Shown in pieces: positions 31,901-40,629 of a stretch of DNA of 64,000 bases. Numbering within the stretch: the stretch's first letter is position 1; each line of letters begins with the position of its first letter. The stretch is from Candidatus Pacearchaeota archaeon (GTDB lineage: Archaea > Nanoarchaeota > Nanoarchaeia > Pacearchaeales > GW2011-AR1): NCBI GenBank assembly GCA_023228065.1, contig JALOBX010000001.1, positions 310,001 to 374,000 on the forward strand, written 5' to 3'. The position numbers and the translations under genes are program-made. The notes under the pieces were generated by a model. It ran no database searches. It was not told the origin of the DNA and was given only the letters and a program-made list of their open reading frames with translations.

Positions 31901-32198
31901 AAGATCAAGAGGAGGAGCATTAAGACTTGGAGAGATGGAGCAAGAAGCATTAGTTGCTCACGGAGCGTCATTATTATTGAAAGAAAGATACGATTCAGAT
32001 AAAGTTGTTCTTCCAATCTGCATGAAGTGCGGAAGCATTGGAATCGACGACAACATAAGAAATAAATTAGTTTGTCCGATGTGTGGAAGCGAAGACATTG
32101 AGCCTGTTGAGGTTTCATATGCTTTCAAATTGCTGTTGGAAGAATTGCAAGGATTGCATATCCATACTGCATTCGGATTAAAAAATAAATACGAGTAA
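28938..32198 (+). CDS. rpoB: RNA polymerase subunit B (undivided)
   Basis: Second-largest subunit, forming half of the active site. One continuous gene of 1086 aa, with no split into B' and B''. Diagnostic segments: [78 protein letters not shown] and [20 protein letters not shown]. A zinc site near the C-terminus is CMKCGSIG with CPMCGSED. 2 nt after rpoH; its stop is followed 1 nt later by rpoA. Confidence 0.97.
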   Translation: [1086 protein letters not shown]

Positions 32199-32199
32199 A

Positions 32200-35100
32200 A
32201 TGATAGAACAAAAACCAGTCAAGAAGAGAGTAGAAGAGATTAGATTCTCTTTAATTAGTCCTGACGATATCAAAAAAATATCTGCAGCAAAGATAGTAAC
32301 ACCAGAATTATACAACATCGATGGTTATCCTGTTGATGGTGGTTTAATGGATTTAAGACTTGGTGCAATTGATCCTGGAGTAAGATGTAGAACTTGCGGA
32401 GGAAGATTAAAAGAATGTCTTGGACATCCTGGAAGCATTGATTTAGCACGCCCTGTGATTCATTTGAAATATGTTCCATTAATTGAATTGGGATTAAGAT
32501 GCTTCTGTAGAAATTGCGGAAAATTATTATTACCCGACAAAGATTTGGAAAAATATACTCCAAGCGAGAGAGCAAAGAAAGCAAAAGATGCAAAAAAATG
32601 CCCTCATTGCGAGACTCTTCATGATAAAGTAAAAGTTGACAAGCCCACAAGTTTCTTTGTAGGAAAGACAAGACTTTTCCCGACAGAAATAAGAGAAATT
32701 TTAGTTAATATTCCAAATGAAGAATTAAAAAAAATAGCAGTAAACCCAGTTACATGTAGGCCAGAATGGGGAGTTTTAACTATGTTATTGGTTCCTCCTG
32801 TAACAGTACGTCCTAGTATTATTCTTGAAAGCGGAGAGAGAAGTGAAGATGATTTGACACACAAACTTTCTGATATTATAAGAGCAAACCAAAGACTTTG
32901 GGAAAATCTTAATGCAGGAGCTCCTGAAGTAATTATAGAAGATTTATGGGACTTGCTTCAATTCCACATAACAACATTTTTTGATAACAGCGTCGCTAAA
33001 ATCCCTCCTGCAAGACACAGAAGCGGACAGCCATTAAAAACAATAATGGAAAGAATCAAAGGAAAAGAAGGAAGAATAAGAAAAAATCTTTCTGGTAAAA
33101 GAGTAAATTATTCTGGAAGAACTGTAATTTCTCCAGACCCTTATATTGGAATTAATGATGTAGGAATTCCATTTGAAATTGCAAAAGTTGTAACTGTTGC
33201 AGAAAGTGTTACAGATTTGAATATTGAAAAATTAAAGAAATTAGTCGAGAGAGCAGAAGAATATCCTGGAGCAAATTATGTAATAAGACCAGATGGAAAA
33301 AGAAAAAAGATAAGTCCAGATTTAAAACAGGAAATAATTAATGAACTTACTACAGGATATAAAGTAGAAAGACATTTACAAGATGGAGATGTAGTATTGT
33401 TTAACAGACACCCAAGTCTTCATAGAGGAAGTTTAATGGCTCATTTTGTAAGAGTTCTTCCAGGAAGAACTTTCAGACTTCATCCTGCTGTAGCTGCTCC
33501 TTACAACGCGGATTTTGATGGAGATGAAATGAATATACACTCACCGCAAACAGAAGAAGCAAGAGCAGAAGCAAAGATTCTTCTTGATGTAAAAAGAAAT
33601 TTAATTTCCCCAAAGAACAATACAAATTTAATTGGTTGTATTGGTGATGCAATTACTGGAAATTATTTGCTTGGTGATGAAGAATTTACAAAAGAATATG
33701 CAAATCAAATGCTCTTCAAATCAAATATTGAACACCAAATTTCAAAGAAAACAATTAAAGGAACAGAAATATTTTCAGCAATACTTCCAAAGAGCAGTTT
33801 TTCAAATGATTCTGTAACAATCAAGAACGGAGAGATTACTAAAGGAAATATAAACAAAACTCTTTTCGGAAGTGAAGATGGAGAATTCATAAAACAACTT
33901 GAAAAAGATGTTGGAATTAATGAAACATTTGATACAATAAGAAAAGTCTTCAATTTAGGAGTTAAGTATCTTTCTGATAGGGGAATAACTATCTCTGTAG
34001 AAGATTTGGACCTTGATCAAAAAGTTATTGATGCAGGAGAAGACATAATTAAGAAAGCAGAGAAAAAAACAGAAGAAATAATTGAATTGTATAATAAAGG
34101 AGAACTTGAAAGAATTCCCGGAAAGACTGATGAAGAATCGAGAGAAATAAAAATATTGCAGACATTAAATGAAGTAAGAACAAAGATAGGAGAAATTGTA
34201 AAGAAAGAATTCCCTAAAGAAAATCCTGTTAATCATATGATTATGTCTGGTGGCGGTGGAAATATTCTTAATATTACTCAGATGGCTTCGTGCGTCGGAC
34301 AACAGGCTTTATGGGGTAGAAGAATTGATATAGGATACAATGACAGAACACTATCATTTTTCAAGAAAGGAGATTTATCGCCAAAGGCGAGAGGGTTTAT
34401 CAGAAGTCCATTCATCAAAGGATTAAGACCTGATGAATTTTTCTTTGGGGCAATTACAGGAAGAGATTCACTTATGGATACAGCATTAAGAACTCCAAAA
34501 TCAGGATATTTGTACAGAAGACTTGCAAATGCGTTGCAGGATTTGAGAATAGAATATGATGGAACAGTAAGAGACAGCAACAACAATATAATTCAATTCA
34601 AATACGGAGATGATGGAATTGATGTTTCAAAGCTTCATTTAAATGAACAAATTAGTCCTGGTGAAGCTATTGGAGTTGTTACAGCACAATCTTTCGGAGA
34701 ACCATCAACACAGATGGCATTGAACGTATTCCACTTTGCAGGAGTTCAAGAAATGCAGGTTACAATGGGATTGCCGAGACTTATAGAAATATTTGATGCA
34801 AGAAAGAAACCTTCTTCACCAAAGATGGATATTTATCTTAAGAAAGAATATAATAATGAAAAAGATGCAAAAGTTTTCGCAGAGAAAATTAAAGAAGTAA
34901 CATTAAGAGAAATTTCTTCTGAGATAAATCTTAATTTCAGCAACAAGACAATTGAAATAGTAATTGACAAAAATGGAATCAAGCAGACTCACAGCTCAAT
35001 AAAAACTGTTGTTGAAAGATTAAATGATTTAGGATTTAAGGCAAAAGAAAAAGGAGATTCAATAACATTGAATGCATCTGAAATGGGATTCAAAGAAATT

Positions 35101-35694
35101 TATCAGCTTAAAGAAAAATTGAAGAAAACAATAATCTCTGGAGTTAAAGGAATAAAACAAATTTTAATTGTCAAGAAAGAAAAAGATTTTGTTATTATGA
35201 CTCTTGGAACAAATATGAAAAAGATAATTGACTTAAAGGAAGTTGATATTGAAAGAGTTATTTCAAATGATTTATATGAAATGGCAGAAGTATTTGGAAT
35301 AGAAGTTGCAAGACAATTAATTATGGATGAAATTTATGCTGTTATAAATACACAAGGATTAGATATTAATGAAAGACATTTGAAATTTGTTTCAGATGCA
35401 ATGACAAACACTGGAGAAATAAAAGGAGTTACAAGAATGGGAATCATTGCACAGAAATCTTCAATACTTGCAAGAGCAACATTCGAGACACCAGGAAAAC
35501 AATTTATTAATGCAACAATAAAAGGAAGCAAAGATAAGTTAATTAGCGTCGTGGAAAATATAATGCTTAATCAGCCTGTACCAATAGGAACAGGACTTCC
35601 AGGATTGTTAGTAAAAGTTATTGGTCCTCTTGTGAAGAAAGAATCTGAAAAGAAAACTGCGAAGAAAGAAGTTGTTGAAGATACAAATAAATAA
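32200..35694 (+). CDS. rpoA: RNA polymerase subunit A, fused A' and A''
   Basis: Largest subunit. In most archaea it is split into A' and A'', but here one frame of 1164 aa holds both. The catalytic loop is NADFDGDEMN (D438, D440, D442). N-terminal zinc sites are CRTCGGRLKECLGHPG and CRNCGK with CPHC. The A'' part begins around LHLNEQISPGEAIGVVTAQSFGEPSTQM (residues about 810-835) and runs through RLIEIFDARKKPSSPKM. No stop or start signal is seen at the usual split point. C-terminal Lys-rich tail. Confidence 0.96.
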   Translation: MIEQKPVKKRVEEIRFSLISPDDIKKISAAKIVTPELYNIDGYPVDGGLMDLRLGAIDPGVRCRTCGGRLKECLGHPGSIDLARPVIHLKYVPLIELGLRCFCRNCGKLLLPDKDLEKYTPSERAKKAKDAKKCPHCETLHDKVKVDKPTSFFVGKTRLFPTEIREILVNIPNEELKKIAVNPVTCRPEWGVLTMLLVPPVTVRPSIILESGERSEDDLTHKLSDIIRANQRLWENLNAGAPEVIIEDLWDLLQFHITTFFDNSVAKIPPARHRSGQPLKTIMERIKGKEGRIRKNLSGKRVNYSGRTVISPDPYIGINDVGIPFEIAKVVTVAESVTDLNIEKLKKLVERAEEYPGANYVIRPDGKRKKISPDLKQEIINELTTGYKVERHLQDGDVVLFNRHPSLHRGSLMAHFVRVLPGRTFRLHPAVAAPYNADFDGDEMNIHSPQTEEARAEAKILLDVKRNLISPKNNTNLIGCIGDAITGNYLLGDEEFTKEYANQMLFKSNIEHQISKKTIKGTEIFSAILPKSSFSNDSVTIKNGEITKGNINKTLFGSEDGEFIKQLEKDVGINETFDTIRKVFNLGVKYLSDRGITISVEDLDLDQKVIDAGEDIIKKAEKKTEEIIELYNKGELERIPGKTDEESREIKILQTLNEVRTKIGEIVKKEFPKENPVNHMIMSGGGGNILNITQMASCVGQQALWGRRIDIGYNDRTLSFFKKGDLSPKARGFIRSPFIKGLRPDEFFFGAITGRDSLMDTALRTPKSGYLYRRLANALQDLRIEYDGTVRDSNNNIIQFKYGDDGIDVSKLHLNEQISPGEAIGVVTAQSFGEPSTQMALNVFHFAGVQEMQVTMGLPRLIEIFDARKKPSSPKMDIYLKKEYNNEKDAKVFAEKIKEVTLREISSEINLNFSNKTIEIVIDKNGIKQTHSSIKTVVERLNDLGFKAKEKGDSITLNASEMGFKEIYQLKEKLKKTIISGVKGIKQILIVKKEKDFVIMTLGTNMKKIIDLKEVDIERVISNDLYEMAEVFGIEVARQLIMDEIYAVINTQGLDINERHLKFVSDAMTNTGEIKGVTRMGIIAQKSSILARATFETPGKQFINATIKGSKDKLISVVENIMLNQPVPIGTGLPGLLVKVIGPLVKKESEKKTAKKEVVEDTNK

Positions 35695-35760
35695 TTAACT
35701 AAAACTTTATAAAAGAAGTTATTCTAAAACAATTATCCAAAAATAAGGGTTTGATTAATA

Positions 35761-36177
35761 ATGATAAGCACAATTAATATGCAAGACATGAGATATTTGA
35801 ATTTATTTTCAAAAATCACGAGAATAAATACACGATACTGTATAAAATATAATGAAATGCTAATTTTTTGCGTACCAAAAGATTATGTTATGAGAGCTAT
35901 GGGACCTGACGCAAGAAATATAAAAATAATAAGCGAAATTTTGGGGAAGAGGGTAAGAATTATTCCATCTCCAAGGGGAATTTTTGACGCTAAACCTTTT
36001 ATTGAACATATTGTAAGGCCAGTAACATTCAAAGACTTGGAAATTAAAGGCAATGAAATTATTTTAACAGCAGGAAGCCAGAGCAAAGCTGCATTGATTG
36101 GAAGAAATAAAAGAAGACTTATTGAAATGCAGAAAATTGTTAAGGATTATTTTGGAAAAGAATTTAGAATTATTTAA
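35761..36177 (+). CDS. nusA: Archaeal NusA-like KH protein
   Basis: 138 aa with two KH domains and no S1 domain, as in archaeal NusA. First KH: IFCVPKDYVMRAMGPDARNIKIISEILGK; second: GSQSKAALIGRNKRRLIEMQKIVKDYFGK. RNA-binding transcription factor encoded between rpoA and the ribosomal genes in many archaea. The L30e gene usually found between rpoA and nusA is absent; the gap is only 66 nt. Confidence 0.93.
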   Translation: MISTINMQDMRYLNLFSKITRINTRYCIKYNEMLIFCVPKDYVMRAMGPDARNIKIISEILGKRVRIIPSPRGIFDAKPFIEHIVRPVTFKDLEIKGNEIILTAGSQSKAALIGRNKRRLIEMQKIVKDYFGKEFRII

Positions 36178-36506
36178 AATGTTTTAAGATTAATTTTCTT
36201 TTTATTGGCTGGAACAAATTCGTTTTCTGTATAAACTCTATCCCGATTAAAATCTATATAATGTCCAATAAATTCAACATCTCTAAGCCCATCTTTGTAT
36301 AAATCAATAATCTTATAAATATATTTGGAATCTTCAGTTCCATCTTTATCTTGGTCTATTCCAATCCCAATAAATTGTTCTCCATTAATAATTCTTGGCT
36401 GGATTGAAAATATTTTTTTTAAGATATTTGGAGAAGTCAAACAATTATTAGAAAATAATAAAGAGAATCCGGTTAATCCAAAGAAAAGCATATTCTGAAG
36501 CTTCAT
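36174..36506 (-). CDS. Exported protein with EF-hand-like Ca motifs
   Basis: 110 aa. The N-terminal hydrophobic stretch (LQNMLFFGLTGFSLLFSNN) is a likely signal peptide. Two 12-residue acidic loops resemble EF-hand or dockerin loops: DQDKDGTEDSKY and DFNRDRVYTENE, with acids at positions 1, 3, 5 and 12. Possible calcium-binding surface protein. It lies on the opposite strand between nusA and rpsL and overlaps the nusA stop by 4 nt. Confidence 0.55.
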   Translation of the reverse strand: MKLQNMLFFGLTGFSLLFSNNCLTSPNILKKIFSIQPRIINGEQFIGIGIDQDKDGTEDSKYIYKIIDLYKDGLRDVEFIGHYIDFNRDRVYTENEFVPANKKKINLKTF

Positions 36507-36629
36507 TTTAATATTATTATCTTGTGGTTTATATCTTTTTATATCTTCTATTAATTATTTTAATTAGTAATTCTGCCTTAATTCTCGCTTATCGGAAAGT
36601 TTTATAAATCAATTTCTTTATGAATTATT

Positions 36630-37052
36630 ATGGGATTAAAATCAGCAAAAAAATTAATGTCTAAGAGAAAGAAGTTTAGATGGAGTGATAAAAAATATAC
36701 TACAAAAACTCTTAATCTTTACGCTAAAGCAGACCCACTGGAAGGAGCAAATCAAGCAAAAGGAATTGTATTGTCAAAAGTGCAAAAAGAAGCTAAGCAG
36801 CCAAATTCAGCAATGAGAAAATGCTGCAAAGTTCAGCTTACTAAGAATGGAAAATCAGTAACTGCATTTATTCCTGGAAATTTAGCACAAAGATTTATTG
36901 ACGAGCATGATGAAGTTATGATTCAAAGAATTGGCGGAAAACAGGGAAGAAGTAAAGGAGATATTCCTGGAGTTAGATTTGAGGTTATTCAAGTAAATGA
37001 TCAACCTTTGCATTTGTTATGGCAAGGAAAGATTGAAAAGGGTAGGCGTTAA
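36630..37052 (+). CDS. rpsL: Ribosomal protein S12 (uS12)
   Basis: Decoding-centre protein. The archaeal/eukaryotic long form: [22 protein letters not shown], then the conserved [15 protein letters not shown] loop and the C-terminal [20 protein letters not shown]. 140 aa is normal. It begins a ribosomal/elongation run with rpsG and fusA. TATA-like ttttataaat lies about 25 nt before the ATG. Confidence 0.97.
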   Translation: MGLKSAKKLMSKRKKFRWSDKKYTTKTLNLYAKADPLEGANQAKGIVLSKVQKEAKQPNSAMRKCCKVQLTKNGKSVTAFIPGNLAQRFIDEHDEVMIQRIGGKQGRSKGDIPGVRFEVIQVNDQPLHLLWQGKIEKGRR

Positions 37053-37105
37053 AAATGGGATTTTTAACACATTTAAATTTCAGGAAAAAATTCAAATAAG
37101 ATAAA

Positions 37106-37720
37106 ATGACAGAAGAAAAACAAAAATTAACTTTCAAATTATTTGATTTGTATGATACTTCTGGAATTGAAGTAAAAGATCCAGGATTAAAATCTGTAAT
37201 TAATATTCAACCAAGATTAATTTTGAAAAGCTACGGAAGAAATGTTCAAAAATTTGGACAATTAAAAGTGAATATTATTGAAAGATTAATGAATAGAATT
37301 CCTGTTTCTGGGCATAGAGGAAAGAAACACAAAATAATCAAAGGTTCTGCTACAGGAAAATACACAAAAAATATGATGATTGTTCTTGAAGCATTTAAGA
37401 TGATTGAAAAAAAGACAGGGAAAAACCCTGTTGAAGTTTTTGTAAAGGCAGTTGAAAATTCAGCACCAAGAGATGAAATTACAGTAATTGAATATGGGGG
37501 AGCAAGATATCCTCAAGCAGTAGATGTTTCTCCATTAAGAAGAATTAATTTAGTTTTAAGATGGATGATGCAGGGAGCATCAGATAAAGCATTCAACAAG
37601 AAGAAAACTCTTACAGAAGCTATTGCAGACGAAATTGTTTTAGCATATGAAGGAAATGGAGAAAGTTTTGCAATGAGAAAGAAAAATGAAAGTGAAAAGC
37701 AGGCAGACGCTGCTAGATAA
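37106..37720 (+). CDS. rpsG: Ribosomal protein S7 (uS7)
   Basis: Small-subunit assembly protein. Conserved RLMNRIPVSGHRGKKHKI, NPVEVFVKAVENSAPRDEIT, YGGARYPQAVDVSPLRRINL and LADEIVLA-like end (EAIADEIVLAYEG). 204 aa, normal for archaea. 53 nt after rpsL. Confidence 0.97.
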   Translation: MTEEKQKLTFKLFDLYDTSGIEVKDPGLKSVINIQPRLILKSYGRNVQKFGQLKVNIIERLMNRIPVSGHRGKKHKIIKGSATGKYTKNMMIVLEAFKMIEKKTGKNPVEVFVKAVENSAPRDEITVIEYGGARYPQAVDVSPLRRINLVLRWMMQGASDKAFNKKKTLTEAIADEIVLAYEGNGESFAMRKKNESEKQADAAR

Positions 37721-37809
37721 AAGTTTTAGTGCGGAAGATTTTTAAAGCATTTTTTATTTTGATAATTATTCAATTTAATATTTAATGTATTAGGTTCTAA
37801 CTATATAAC

Positions 37810-39999
37810 ATGGCAGAAAAAGAAACACAAACACAGAAAATACAGAGGCTTAGCAGCAGCCAGAAACAAATTAGGAACATAGCTACAAGCGCGCACATTC
37901 ACCACGGAAAAACTGCACTTACAGATAATCTTTTGGCGGCTTCAGGATACATGGCTGCAAAGAATGCAGGAAGTTTAGATGAGGGTATGGCAACATGGCA
38001 ACATGCTGATGAGCAGGAAAGATTAATGACAGTAGATTCTGCAAATGTCTCGATGGTTCATGATTTCCACGGCGAAGAATATTTAATTAATTTAATTGAT
38101 ACTCCAGGCCACGTTGACTTTGGCGGAAATGTTACAAGAGCTATGAGAGCTATCGACGGAACAATCGTTCTTGTATGCGCTGTTGAAGGAATAATGCCTC
38201 AGACAGAAACTGTAATTAAGCAAGCATTAAGAGAAAGAGTAAGACCTGTTTTATTCATCAATAAAGTTGACAGATTAATCAAGGAAATGAAATTAACTCC
38301 AGAAGGAATGCAGCAAAGATTCATAAAAATAATTCAGCAATTCAATGATTTAATTGCTAAAATAGCAGAGGGAGAATTCAAAGAAAAATGGCTTGTAAAT
38401 ATTAATGATGGAAGTGTTGCATTTGGAAGTGCAAGAGAAAACTGGGCTTTATCTATTCCTTTCATGAAAAAGAAAAATGTAAGTTTCAAAGATATCTTTA
38501 CACTTTATGAAATGGATGAGGAACATAAAAAAGAATGGGTATGGAAAAATGCTCCTCTTTATGAAGTTCTTTTAGATATGGCTGTAAAGCACCTTCCTAA
38601 TCCTCTTGAAGCACAGCAATATAGAATCCCAAAAATCTGGCATGGAGATTTAGAAAGTGATTTCGGAAAAGGATTAATGAAATGTGACCCAAATGCAAAA
38701 ATTGCTTTTGTTATTACAAGAATTGTTGTTGATCCTCGTTCTGGAAAAGAAATTTCTGCTGGAAGATTATTCTCTGGAACTTTGAAAAACGGAATGGAAG
38801 TTTATCTTAATCTTGCAAAGAAAAAACAAAAAGTTCAGCAAATACTTATTTACAACGGAATAAAACCAGAACAGGTACCAGAACTTGGACCGGGAAATGT
38901 TCTTGCTATTTCAGGAGTTACAGGAGAGGCAGGAGAAACTGTTACACTTGAACCAGAAACTCCATTTGAAGAATTAAAACATATTTTTGAACCTGTTGTT
39001 ACAAAATCTATTGAAGTAAAGAAAATGATGGACTTGCCTAAGCTTGTTGAAATATTAAAGCAAGTTGGGAAAGAAGATCCTTCTGTTAAGGTTGAAATTA
39101 ATGAACAGACAGGAGAAAGTTTAATCTCTGGAATGGGAGAATTACATTTAGAAATTATAGAAAATAGAATCAAGACAGAAAAAGGACTTGATGTAAAAAC
39201 ATCTGCACCTATTGTTGTTTACAGAGAAACAGTTAATAAGGAATCTCCTGCAATGGAAGGACGTTCCCCAAATAAACACAATGGTTTTTTCATATCTGTT
39301 GAACCATTAGAAAATGATATTTACGAAGCAATCAAGAGCGGAGAAATCCCAGAAGGAAGAGTCAAGAAAAAGAGCCAGGAACTTGCAGGAACACTTTCTA
39401 AGTTTGGATGGGATGGAGAAACAATAAGAAGCGTAAGAGATGTTTACAAAGGAAATATGTTCTTTGATAATACAAAAGGAGAAGTTCATATCGGAGAAGT
39501 AATTGAGATGGTTTTAGACGCTTTTGAAATGATGATGGACAGAGGACCATTAGCAAGAGAACCTTGTACAAAAATGAAAGTTTCTTTAATGGACATAAAA
39601 CTTCACGAAGATGCAATCCACAGAGGGCCTGCACAAGTTTATCCTGCTGTAAGAGAATCAATTACAGAAGCAATGAAAAAAGCAGATGCTTGCTTGTTAG
39701 AACCAGTTCAGATACATCTTATTGAAGTCCCAGACAGATTCCTTCCATCAATTACAAGATTAGTTGGAGGCAAGAGAGGACAATTGCTAGAAGTAAAACA
39801 AGAAGAAGCAGAAACACAAGTCAGGGCAAAGATTCCAGTTGGTGAAATGATTGGATGGAGCAATGATTTAAGAAGTGCTACAGAAGGAAGAGGAACATCT
39901 TCATTATCTGACCAGTTATTCGAAAAACTTCCTAATTCCTTGACAAGTGATGTTATTAGAAAAATCAGAGACAGAAAAGGACTTGCAGAAAATCAGTAA
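37810..39999 (+). CDS. fusA: Translation elongation factor EF-2
   Basis: Ribosomal translocase GTPase of 729 aa. The P-loop region reads SAHIHHGKTALTDNLL (K34, T35), with His31 where Asp is more common. DTPGH and NKVDRL (G3, G4) are normal. Domain IV holds the diphthamide loop HEDAIHRGPAQV, with the modified His at 604, consistent with dph5 and dph6 in this window. The end RKIRDRKGL is typical. 89 nt after rpsG. Confidence 0.97.
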   Translation: MAEKETQTQKIQRLSSSQKQIRNIATSAHIHHGKTALTDNLLAASGYMAAKNAGSLDEGMATWQHADEQERLMTVDSANVSMVHDFHGEEYLINLIDTPGHVDFGGNVTRAMRAIDGTIVLVCAVEGIMPQTETVIKQALRERVRPVLFINKVDRLIKEMKLTPEGMQQRFIKIIQQFNDLIAKIAEGEFKEKWLVNINDGSVAFGSARENWALSIPFMKKKNVSFKDIFTLYEMDEEHKKEWVWKNAPLYEVLLDMAVKHLPNPLEAQQYRIPKIWHGDLESDFGKGLMKCDPNAKIAFVITRIVVDPRSGKEISAGRLFSGTLKNGMEVYLNLAKKKQKVQQILIYNGIKPEQVPELGPGNVLAISGVTGEAGETVTLEPETPFEELKHIFEPVVTKSIEVKKMMDLPKLVEILKQVGKEDPSVKVEINEQTGESLISGMGELHLEIIENRIKTEKGLDVKTSAPIVVYRETVNKESPAMEGRSPNKHNGFFISVEPLENDIYEAIKSGEIPEGRVKKKSQELAGTLSKFGWDGETIRSVRDVYKGNMFFDNTKGEVHIGEVIEMVLDAFEMMMDRGPLAREPCTKMKVSLMDIKLHEDAIHRGPAQVYPAVRESITEAMKKADACLLEPVQIHLIEVPDRFLPSITRLVGGKRGQLLEVKQEEAETQVRAKIPVGEMIGWSNDLRSATEGRGTSSLSDQLFEKLPNSLTSDVIRKIRDRKGLAENQ

Positions 40000-40000
40000 A

Positions 40001-40300
40001 ATGACATTAACAAAATTATTCTTGATAGAAGAAAAGATTATTGATGGGAAGAAATTTTTCAAAAGAATGAGTTCTGATTCAGACCAAATTATACCAATTA
40101 TAGATATTGATGTCTTGACAGAATGTCCTGCTCTTGTCAGCGAATATGAAAGAGATAAGGGTTTTTACAAGCATCACATCGTGAAAGATATCAATTTTAA
40201 TGCAAATGCGCTCTTGTTGGGTAAAGAACATATTTCTTCTTCAGATTACAAATTGTATTATGCTGCATCCTACTGCAAGGTTAAAGGATTGAAAGATTAG
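40001..40300 (+). CDS. Small hypothetical protein, paralogue pair member 1
   Basis: 99 aa. The start at 40001 gives MTLTKLFLIEEKIIDGKK; a longer frame starts inside fusA and is less likely. Its ATG is 1 nt after the fusA stop, so it should be co-translated. The C-terminal part NANALLLGKEHISSSDYKLYY then SYCKVK resembles that of the next gene. Function unknown; linkage with EF-2 hints at translation but proves nothing. Confidence 0.55.
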   Translation: MTLTKLFLIEEKIIDGKKFFKRMSSDSDQIIPIIDIDVLTECPALVSEYERDKGFYKHHIVKDINFNANALLLGKEHISSSDYKLYYAASYCKVKGLKD

Positions 40301-40362
40301 TTGTTTCTTAAAAGTAGTTACAAATAGAAATATTTATAAATATGGATTTTATAGGGAATTGT

Positions 40363-40629
40363 ATGATAAATTTACAACCATTAAAAATTTTAGCAAGGAT
40401 AACTAGAAAAGACAGTATTAACTATCTTGATTTAAGCACCCATAAAAAAATTGACAGCAAAGATGTAGATATACTTCCAGGTTCAATGCAAATTGTATTT
40501 AACAAAAACAAGCCAGAAATATTAGTTAATGTTTCAAACGGAGCAAATGCTTTCTTGCTTGAGAAACAAGTCTCTTATGATATTTATAATCCTGTTTACA
40601 AAGTACTATATTGCAGAATAAAAAATTAA
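40363..40629 (+). CDS. Small hypothetical protein, paralogue pair member 2
   Basis: 88 aa from the ATG at 40363. An ATG at 40342 is less likely because it abuts the TATA box (aaatatttataaat, 40328-40341); the 40363 start fits a leaderless transcript. The end GANAFLLEKQVSYDIYNPVYK, then LYCRIK, parallels the protein at 40001-40300. Function unknown. Convergent, overlapping 4 nt with the PhoU-like gene. Confidence 0.5.
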   Translation: MINLQPLKILARITRKDSINYLDLSTHKKIDSKDVDILPGSMQIVFNKNKPEILVNVSNGANAFLLEKQVSYDIYNPVYKVLYCRIKN

